From NCBI GenBank assembly GCA_003427395.1, contig BFEA01000081.1, positions 1,815,369 through 1,839,324 of the forward strand: DNA of 23,956 nucleotides. Direction: 5' to 3'. Position 1 is the first letter of the stretch. Each line of letters begins with the position of its first letter. Origin of the DNA: Chara braunii. Lineage: Eukaryota > Streptophyta > Charophyceae > Charales > Characeae. Of this stretch, positions 18,251 to 23,956 are shown one piece after another. The notes beneath the pieces were generated by a model. It was not told where the DNA came from and made no database searches. It saw nothing but the letters and a program-made list of their open reading frames with translations. The translations under genes and the position numbers were made by a program.

Positions 18251-18643
18251 CCAAAGTGGGTCTTCCTTTCAACAGTCTTTACGGGATGATTCTCTGATGA
18301 TGAATCTGGACGCCGACATCATAGCAATGATAAAGGGAAAGGTGGAAGCTCTGGTCCGCTGATACCTCTCCATTCGAATAAGTGCCACAACCATTCTTAC
18401 AACCAGCTCATTCGGGGGCTGCAGATACCTGGGATGGTAGCCCGTCGTCGGCAACAGTTGGAGAGCAGACAAAGACTTGAATGATGGGATGGGTGGCTTC
18501 CCGGGGGGCACTTGGCTACTAGTAAATGTGAGCTTTAGAAAGGGATTGGGAGACATGCAGCCAGCAGGGATAGGACGAAGCTCCGGAGTAACAACTCCAT
18601 GCCCAGTTGCCCAAACATTCATTGCACTGCAAAGTTGTATCTG
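18251..18643. other. Unassigned sequence downstream of the LINE
   Basis: Mixed composition with short open frames lacking motifs. Part may be body sequence of the dispersed repeat whose core begins near 18644. Confidence 0.3.
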
Positions 18644-18806
18644 TGGGACGCTGGACCCGTTTTCCAGCAGGTGCCACTCCCCACCAATAGACGGAGCCCT
18701 CCGGAGGGTGCTAGGGGTGTCTTCTCTTATCAGCACTCCTAGCATCTGCCCAGACAGTGTTTTGTTAAAAAAAATTAAAAAATAAAAAAATAATAATAAT
18801 AATAAT
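18644..18806 (+). repeat. Dispersed repeat core, copy 1, with A/AAT-rich end
   Basis: Core GACGCTGGACCCGTTTTCCA then GCAGGTGCCACTCCCCACCA, followed by a CTCTTATCAGCACTCCTA block and then an A-rich and (AAT)n tail (18766-18806). Homologous to complement 20320-20450 over the full core, and to shorter matches at 21238-21300 (minus) and 22046-22095 (plus). Probably an uncharacterised short retroelement. Confidence 0.65.
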
Positions 18807-19200
18807 GTCTCTATGCATGGAACACTGACCGGGCGGCAGTTGCAGGTACCAGGGCTAAGCAGAGTCCCACTTACCCTACTCAGCCCTAATCGAAGCATAG
18901 TCGTATGAGCCCCGTCGCATGGGTACTTCAGGCGCTAGGTATGGATGTTCTCTACAAGTCTCATAGGTGGACCTATTCCTTGTTCCTACCGTTGTCTACA
19001 CAGTTATTTGTTACTACTGGTCTTGTTGTTAGGTTGTTCACTGTGCACACTGTTGTTATTACTACTTGTTCTGTTGTTTTTGCTGTAATCATTGTTGGTT
19101 GTGAGCTATTTTGTATCTACCCTATTCGATGCCTAAGGGAGCCCTCATCACAAGATCCCTACTAAGGCCCTTATCTAAGACAACACCAGCCATAGATCAG
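18807..19200. other. Intergenic; no gene recognised
   Basis: A T-rich part (18960-19130) produces an 86-codon hydrophobic open frame at 18905-19165 with no family resemblance; I treat it as chance. No other structure seen. Confidence 0.3.
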
Positions 19201-19292
19201 CAGTATGTACTTGGCCGCCCAACTGTTCCTAGCAGTATGTACTAGGCGCCCCAACCTTTCCTAGCAGTATGTACTAGGCCCTCCAACCGTTC
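19201..19292. repeat. 32-bp minisatellite, three units
   Basis: Units begin CAGTATGTACT at 19201, 19233 and 19265, exactly 32 bp apart, and continue with a GGC-CC-CAAC-GTTCCTAG pattern with a few substitutions. Confidence 0.9.
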
Positions 19293-19429
19293 CTGTTACT
19301 TCAACCTATGGGCTGTATGTCCGTTTATCTCCTAGAGGACCTTGTCTCAGGACTCTCCTATCTAGCCCCTCCCGTGCCAGCTGTAGATCCTGTCCTGGAT
19401 CCCACTTAACCTATCCCACCTCAGAGCTC
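19293..19429. other. Intergenic spacer
   Basis: No features recognised between the minisatellite and the SINE. Confidence 0.3.
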
Positions 19430-19886
19430 TACCCACACCCTAAGCAGAGCCGTAAGGTTTTTGACTCATGCCTGCATCCCACTACCTGATTGAATTTCAA
19501 CACACAACCTCAACCATGCAGCCCCCACATCAAACCCACTGAGCTACTGTGGAAACTAGTCTATTTTGTGCGCTATAGTGTGTGCGCTATACTGGACCTG
19601 AAGACAAGTGAACAATCATCTGAACAACCCACAGACCAAGAACCTCGGGGAAAATCCTCATAGCCCAGACCCAACATACAACAACCATGGACTAGGACCC
19701 CTGGGTGGTGCGCAAGCAGTGTCTGTAATACCTTACCTGCATCAGCCCAGGGGGGGTTGCAGACGTTATGTAAACGTCTGCTGGTGTCGATGCGCATGGA
19801 TGCGGAGTTTTGAACCCGCAACCTCAAACCACAATGCGCATTTCCAGACGATGCCCTCACCACTGGGCCACACACCATCTGCCTCC
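19430..19886 (-). mobile_element. tRNA-derived SINE, copy 2 (minus strand)
   Basis: On the minus strand an A-box-like GTGGCCCAGTGGTGAGGGC (complement of 19853-19871) and a B-box-like GGGTTCAAAACTCC (about 19803-19816) sit at tRNA-like spacing. They are followed by a body colinear with the copy at 4418-4845, for example ACAAGTGAACAATCATCTG. An insertion-like segment around 19545-19590 is absent from copy 1. Same orientation as copy 1. No clear tail or target-site duplication. Confidence 0.7.
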
Positions 19887-20299
19887 TTTTTGTTTGTAGT
19901 AGTTGACATGGATAGTCTCCTGCTGAGCGGCTGGAATGTGGTGTACTGCCTGACCTCCTTAGACCAACAAGGTCACATGCACCATCTCTATATTTTGGGA
20001 GCCAGGCAGGGGTCCACTTCACCTACGCTGGCAGGAACTATAGATCTAAACATAGAAACACACTGACACTTTTCTCCATGGCAGTTGCTGGCATCATCAC
20101 CATGTGAGAGGTCTCCTAATGTCTTGACATTTCTGGTCATGCAGAATTTGCCATTTCGTTGCAGAGGGATCGACTGATAACCCATGTCACTTCAAAAGCC
20201 CAAACATTGCGTACAGAGTCCCTAGAATATACACAACAGAACTGCCTCGCTCCATGTCAGCAGCATTCTTTTATCCAGCATAACCTTTCTTTTTCGTTT
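19887..20299. other. Intergenic; no gene recognised
   Basis: Mixed sequence without conserved motifs or repeats that I could match elsewhere in the window. Confidence 0.3.
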
Positions 20300-20319
20300 A
20301 AAAAAAAAAAAAAAAAAAA
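20300..20319. repeat. Poly(A) tract, 20 A
   Basis: Run of A directly next to the dispersed repeat copy 2. On that copy's strand it is a T run, the opposite of the A-rich end at copy 1. Confidence 0.9.
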
Positions 20320-20450
20320 GAGCGAGAGAGAACAAGCCGGATGGATGGTAGGGGTGCTGATAAGAGCAGGCACCACTATCACTCCCGGGGAGGCTCCATC
20401 TATTGGTGGGGAGCAGCACCTGCTGGAAAGCGGGTCCAGCATCCCTGTAC
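20320..20450 (-). repeat. Dispersed repeat core, copy 2
   Basis: The complement contains GCTGGACCCGCTTTCCAGCA, then GGTGCTGCTCCCCACCAATAG and a GCTCTTATCAGCACCCCTA block, colinear with 18647-18760. It ends at a homopolymer tract. Confidence 0.7.
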
Positions 20451-20568
20451 GTTGTAGTGGCTTGTTTGAAACTATACCTGATTGTACTAACCGTGGGCAG
20501 GGCCCACTTCCCAAGATAGAAATTGAAGAGGTGGAACTACCGTGCAGCCTATTTTGGGAGCCAGAATC
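20451..20568. other. Spacer
   Basis: No feature recognised. Confidence 0.3.
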
Positions 20569-20946
20569 TTAAACCACAAGTACACGGCCCCAGCCTTGCA
20601 GTCCGAAACTTGTCGCCAGAAGAAAACGAGGCCGAAACGTCAAACGCTGGTCCCGCCAAAACATCAAACGCTGGTCCCGCCATTGATAAATTTGGTCGGC
20701 GGTCGCATTTACGTTTCACGCCTCCAGAATTTGAGGTGTCAGGCCCGCTGCCCAGGTGCCCATGTACTGGAACCACCAGTACCTTTCCCATATATCAGCC
20801 GCGGGCCCCTCACCGCAACTTTTGGAGGCCTGAAACACAACACGGGATGCTGATAAAATTTATGAATGGCGGCCCGGCCCCGAAATTTGCCCATGTTAAC
20901 TGCCGCGTATTTGTTTTTCAAGTCAGGAAATGCACTGGTGGCTTAA
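20569..20946. mobile_element. TTAA-flanked MITE-like element, copy B
   Basis: TTAA at 20569-20572 is followed by ACCACAAGTAC. At the other end GCACTGGTGGC is followed by TTAA (20943-20946). The ends are imperfect inverted repeats. Inside, ACCACCAGTACCTTTCCC at 20772 repeats the end motif and matches copy A, so this may be nested copies. No transposase. A 168-codon open frame crossing it has no motifs and is probably fortuitous. Confidence 0.5.
20636..20684. repeat. 24-bp tandem duplication
   Basis: CAAACGCTGGTCCCGCC occurs at 20641 and 20665, a 24-bp period with near-identical flanks, inside MITE-like copy B. Confidence 0.85.
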
Positions 20947-21237
20947 GATTTGAAGGATTGCAGTTCTCTAACATCTCAGCGCGAATTACTTCAAGCCTCC
21001 CTTATTTCGAAAACCTGCCTCCATGGTGAGGCTTCCCCTAACCTTTTTTTTCCCCCCCCTGCACACTCCAGCCAGGGTTTCACTTGAGGAGGTGATACAG
21101 CATCCTCCTGAAGTGGTCCCTTTGTAGGAGGATCTGGCAGTGGATGAGGCTCTTCCAGCCCTAATGGGAAGAGGCATGTGTTTGTGCTATTCAACCTCCT
21201 AATCTGAGCCTTGGGCACTGCGCCCGTTTTTTCAACA
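20947..21237. other. Intergenic; T/C run at 21042-21060
   Basis: Contains a T then C homopolymer pair. No gene recognised. Confidence 0.3.
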
Positions 21238-21300
21238 AAAAAAAGGAGGATCTGCCTTTTGGTGGGGAGCTTCACCTGCTGGATACCGGGTCCAGGGTCT
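21238..21300 (-). repeat. Dispersed repeat core, copy 3 (partial)
   Basis: The complement reads CCTGGACCCGGTATCCAGCA then GGTGAAGCTCCCCACCAAAAG, matching copies 1 and 2. It stops at an A-rich tract (21237-21244) on the plus strand. Confidence 0.6.
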
Positions 21301-21764
21301 CTTACATCCTGAAGATATTGTGACAACAAAGCCTTGTATAGTCTGATGTGCACTGTCTTTGGTCTTTGCAGCGAGGTCGCCATCATTCTCCCACTGGGCT
21401 CTGTCTCCGTAGGATGTCAGAATATGACCACCCCTCCTTTGTCAGAGCAAATTGGCAGAGGAGTTGAAAGGGGTTCAAGACAGACGTTACAGTGATTTGT
21501 ATTTATATCCCTGTAGCGAACCTAAGGGTGGAAAGTCTGGCTGGCGTTCAACATGTAGAGAAGGGAAGGGGATGGGCGGTGGCGAACTGAAGCAGCGGAG
21601 AGAGGGCGTTGTAGAGGTAAGTGGAGGTAGGGTGGACGGGGAGGGAGGGAGGGAGGCTTCCCCTAATCTACCCATGTAATGGACGGATCTTCAGTTTATT
21701 CCCACCCCAATTCTGAAGAATCATAGGTAGGGCCTAGTTGCAGGAGTCGTCATTTGTCAATGTT
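21301..21764. other. Intergenic; purine-rich run
   Basis: Strongly purine-rich from about 21555 to 21660 (GGGA and GGAG repeats). Open frames here reflect that composition. No gene recognised. Confidence 0.4.
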
Positions 21765-21923
21765 TTAAACCACCAGTACTTGGCCCAGCTATCGGCCGCG
21801 GAAAAAAATAGAGTAGAAACGTTTCTAGTTGGATGAATTTGGGCGCTCCTGTAGTGGCCCGTACGTTTCCTAAAATCGCGTAGCGTTAACGCTACGCGAC
21901 TTTAGGAAGTACTGGTGGTTTAA
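21765..21923. mobile_element. TTAA-flanked MITE, copy C, with perfect 13-bp terminal inverted repeats
   Basis: TTAA (21765-21768) is followed by ACCACCAGTACTT. The right end is the exact complement, AAGTACTGGTGGT, followed by TTAA (21920-21923). The element body is 151 bp and non-coding. TTAA duplications are the mark of piggyBac-type transposases, though the terminal sequence differs from the CCC starts I associate with piggyBac. The interior shares CGGCC-CGG-AAAAAATAGAGT and GATGAATTTGGGC with copy A. Confidence 0.75.
21867..21908. repeat. 42-bp near-perfect palindrome inside MITE copy C
   Basis: Arms of 19 bp around a central TTAA: TTCCTAAAATCGCGTAGCG pairs with CGCTACGCGACTTTAGGAA with a single mismatched pair. 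Not seen in copies A or B. Confidence 0.9.
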
Positions 21924-22045
21924 ATGCATCTAGACAGATTTTGAATCCAGAAGCACGAAAGATCTTGGTGAATGGCCGCAGTGGTGCAACTAGGACCTTA
22001 ACTCCTTCATAGAAAGGTCACTGTAACCTCTGTGTCATAAGGAGC

Positions 22046-22095
22046 ACTGGACTCGGTTTCCAGCAGGTGCAGCTCCTCACCACTAGACGAACCCT
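22046..22095 (+). repeat. Dispersed repeat core, copy 4 (partial)
   Basis: CACTGGACTCGGTTTCCAGC then AGGTGCAGCTCCTCACCACTAG matches the core of copies 1 to 3. A TTC-repeat and a 15-A run lie further downstream (22265-22293). Confidence 0.55.
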
Positions 22096-22816
22096 TCAAA
22101 AAGGGAGCGACTTCAGGAGGGCGACTCCCCTGAGGCACAAGGGCGTGGGACCTGTTCACGGGCTGTTCAAATACAAGTATGAACCTGGCCCATCTGGACG
22201 AATAGCAGACATTTGGTTGTTAGTAAACAGGTTGCAAGCTCAAATTGTGATGGAATCAGGAGATTTCTTCTTCTTCTTAAAAAAAAAAAAAAAGCTAAGC
22301 TATACTCTTCTCTCAATTCCACCTTACACTACTTACCTACCACAACTCCTAGGCCTATACAGGGGACCCCTGGAAACATAGCCACCTCTCACAATCAAGG
22401 GGATTCATGTTGGCCCCCACCCTGATCGATGGTGGTCAGGGAGTAGGGTGGGGCCGGTGTTTTTTTTTCGGGGGGGGGAGTGGCTAACGCAAAGACCGAG
22501 CATTGTGCAAGTAGCTGCATCTCCCATGGACCTCCCCTGTCCCCATCAACTACCAGCATTTTCATTGTCAGCACCCACAGACCACACACAACCCCCCCCA
22601 CACACACAGACACAACACCGGTGATCGCGAAAAGACCCTGCCAATATTGATTGGGGAGAGCCACCGTCTTCCCCCGAACATAATGCATATGGGTTGTATT
22701 TGAGTTTCGGCGGGATCCATAAATTTCACCATAGACCGAAAATAAAATGATGACTCGAATAGAACACATATGTGGTGTATTTTAACATTCCCGCTGTCCC
22801 GCAGGCCAAATAAAAT
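22096..22816. other. Intergenic; homopolymers and one inverted repeat
   Basis: Contains a 15-A run (22279-22293), T8 and G9 runs at about 22461-22479, and CCCCACCCT (about 22416) that can pair with AGGGTGGGG (about 22446). No gene recognised. Confidence 0.4.
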
Positions 22817-22935
22817 ATGTCCGACTTCCTCCATACCTCTACGAAGGTGGCATTAAAAATATGTCCGACTTCCTCCATACCTCTACGAAGGTGGCATTAA
22901 AAATATGTCCGACTTCCTCCATACCTCTATGAAGG
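22817..22935 (+). repeat. 44-bp tandem triplication
   Basis: ATGTCCGACTTCCTCCATAC begins at 22817, 22861 and 22905, exactly 44 bp apart. The first two units are identical; the third diverges at its end and runs into a coding-like stretch. As 44 is not a multiple of three, each unit shifts frame. Confidence 0.95.
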
Positions 22936-23110
22936 TGGCGTTGGACCGGCTCAAGAAACTCAAACAGGTTATCCAAGACAATCCCATTCTCTCGGACGCC
23001 GCCAAACAAATGAAGATGGAGGAAGCCACTGCCTGATTCGCAGAAGAGTGGATCAATCCCTGAAGAGTTGTAGCAGAAATCCAGAATTCTGATATACACT
23101 GGAAGATTCT
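22905..23110 (+). pseudogene. Short coding-like remnant, possibly a LINE C-terminus
   Basis: From ATG 22905 a frame reads a helical, Lys/Leu-rich segment (LDRLKKLKQVIQDNPILSD), stops at TGA about 23035, then continues in the same frame after that stop and another TGA (about 23052) with AEIQNSDIHWK. The last block loosely recalls the LNIHWKQW near the end of the LINE ORF2, and a C/T-rich stretch follows (23155-23250) as in the LINE 3' region. The resemblance is weak and no catalytic domain is present. The identity as a LINE tail is a guess. Confidence 0.3.
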
Positions 23111-23345
23111 GAACTGAAGGGCGAACAAACAGACATGGCAATATAAACCCCTCTCGCGATTTCCTGTTCCCTATTCAGCCTCCCCACCCTCCTTTGTCCT
23201 TCAGCCCCCGTGACTTCCCTCTTCCCCCTCCCCCTCCCAACCACGCCTTCTTGGTAGAAGAAGAGCAGAGACGACAGTAATTCGGGATCGGTGGCCGAAA
23301 GGCAACAGTGAGACAAGCAGCAGAAAGGAGCGACGGACAAGGAAA
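23111..23345. other. C/T-rich then purine-rich spacer before the tRNA-like sequence
   Basis: Pyrimidine-rich to about 23250, then purine-rich up to the tRNA-like sequence. No gene recognised. Confidence 0.4.
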
Positions 23346-23418
23346 GCGGTTATAGCTTAGTTGGTAGAGCATTGGGCTCTTAACCTAATGGTCGCAGGTT
23401 CAAATCCTGCTATACCCA
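23346..23418 (+). tRNA. tRNA-Lys(CTT)-like sequence, organellar/bacterial type, damaged acceptor stem
   Basis: The D arm (GCTT/GAGC with loop AGTTGGTA), the anticodon arm (TTGGG / CCTAA with loop CTCTTAA, anticodon CTT) and a perfect 5-bp T arm (GCAGG / CCTGC, loop TTCAAAT) are all in place. A-box TAGCTTAGTTGG and B-box GGTTCAAATCC fit consensus. The acceptor stem (23346-23352 against 23411-23417) has three mismatches. From memory the body matches plant mitochondrial tRNA-Lys far better than nuclear tRNA-Lys, with the usual TTT anticodon changed to CTT. No CCA is encoded and no T-run follows closely. Likely a nuclear copy of an organellar tRNA, or a SINE head; function doubtful. Confidence 0.6.
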
Positions 23419-23506
23419 TAAGGCCACGAAGTGGGGAGAAGGAGAGGGAGAGCAGGGGACAGGGATGATGCTGGAAATTAAACATAGACTGCCCTGCAAC
23501 TCACAA
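23419..23506. other. Purine-rich spacer after the tRNA-like sequence
   Basis: GGAGAAGGAGAGGGAGAG-type sequence without features. Confidence 0.3.
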
Positions 23507-23665
23507 GGTTCTGATCTCCACAGTAGCTCACCATACACCCAGTCGGACAGTCAGGCTCTCCAATGCAAAGGTTTCGTTGGACAACAAAGAGACTCAGGGG
23601 CTCGGGAAGTGGGAGGCAGGTTCTGGTCTCCACAGCAGCTGGGCTTAAACCCTGTCTGCCAGTCG
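23507..23665. repeat. Diverged direct repeat, AGGTTCTGRTCTCCACAG core
   Basis: AGGTTCTGATCTCCACAGTA at about 23508 and AGGTTCTGGTCTCCACAGCA at about 23618, each followed after some 20-25 bp by a CAGTC block. The offset is 110 bp. Confidence 0.7.
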
Positions 23666-23777
23666 CGCTCTTCAAGGCGCAGGACTGAATCCCACACCCA
23701 GTGATGCACAAGACAGATTCAGATGGAGTGGCATAGTCGTTTCAATTTAGAGAAAACTACGGCGCAGTCAGGGTTAC

Positions 23778-23925
23778 AGTTTGTAATTGCATTTGAAACT
23801 GTGTTTTAGCAGTTTAGTCAGGGCCCGAGTTTCAATTGCAGTTGAAACTGGTTTTAGCAGTTTGAATCTCGAGCTGGGTTTTTCTAGCAGTTCAGTCAGG
23901 CACATGGCCGTTTCTTTCTTTCTTG
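23778..23925. repeat. Degenerate tandem repeat, about 50-bp period
   Basis: AGTTTGTAATTGCATTTGAA at 23778 and AGTTTCAATTGCAGTTGAA at 23828, each followed by GTTTTAGCAGTTT. A third partial unit (CTAGCAGTTCAGTCAGG) lies near 23885. Confidence 0.8.
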
Positions 23926-23956
23926 TTTTTTTTTTTTCTTTTCTTTTCTTTTTTTC
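23910..23956. repeat. T/C-rich low-complexity tract at the window end
   Basis: TTTCTTTCTTTC, then a T run, then TTTTC repeats up to the window edge. Confidence 0.9.

Noticed and set aside
17865-18362. 165-codon frame after ORF2
   Set aside because: Pro/Ser-rich from the C/T-rich 3' region, with no motif; treated as untranslated sequence.
18905-19165. 86-codon hydrophobic frame resembling membrane segments
   Set aside because: T-rich sequence gives hydrophobic codons by composition; no family resemblance, no homologous copy and no coding context.
19201-19292. Possible CRISPR array
   Set aside because: The 32-bp units are contiguous without unique spacers, so this is a minisatellite.
20523-21029. 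168-codon frame
   Set aside because: It runs across the MITE-like element and its 24-bp duplication and shows no conserved motif; a second frame over the same bases is equally open.

Overview
The window looks like repeat-rich nuclear DNA of a eukaryote, not prokaryotic DNA. There are no operons or ribosome-binding sites. There are many A/T homopolymer tracts, microsatellites, tRNA-derived SINEs, TTAA-flanked MITE-like elements and one very large non-LTR retrotransposon (LINE). The LINE has a gag-like first ORF with a zinc knuckle, an APE-type endonuclease, a reverse transcriptase and a C-terminal zf-RVT zinc finger. That architecture is typical of green-plant LINEs. Together with nonsense mutations that all fit C-to-T change, it points to a land plant or streptophyte alga. 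A charophyte such as Chara is a guess from overall texture, not a demonstrated assignment.

Layout. 1-600 is featureless, followed by a ULP1/C48-like SUMO-protease domain (602-1459). Its frame is cut by one TGA that separates His/Asp from the catalytic Cys. 1650-5990 is non-genic: a TAAGGGG-type tandem repeat, (ATCA)n, poly(A) tracts, a possible retroposon 3' end (about 4140-4278), a minus-strand SINE (4418-4845) and a TTAA-bounded MITE-like piece near 5664. 5992-6838 is an inverted, internal-only copy of the LINE glutamine-rich region, and it still carries a long open frame on the minus strand.

The LINE runs from about 6839 to about 18250. In order it holds: a 5' region with a 55-bp unit repeated 349 bp apart and four CACGTG G-boxes; ORF1 (7787-10051, 754 aa, apparently intact); a decayed middle region with a glutamine-rich tract of roughly 400 codons and a non-repetitive domain after it (10052-13153); and ORF2 (13347-17865; endonuclease, RT and zf-RVT, with two stops, a one-base frameshift and five further stops). 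A pyrimidine-rich 3' region follows. The element is too mutated to move on its own.

18250-23956 is again a repeat mosaic: a dispersed repeat core in four copies beside or near A/T tracts, a 32-bp minisatellite, a second copy of the SINE, two further TTAA-flanked elements (one with a near-perfect 42-bp palindrome), a 44-bp triplication at the head of a small coding remnant, a tRNA-Lys(CTT)-like sequence of organellar or bacterial type with a damaged acceptor stem, and degenerate 50-bp repeats.

The strongest candidates for something unusual are the giant LINE with a polyglutamine domain and the inverted 0.85-kb fragment upstream of it. That fragment preserves the polyQ frame and could form a long hairpin RNA with the LINE.
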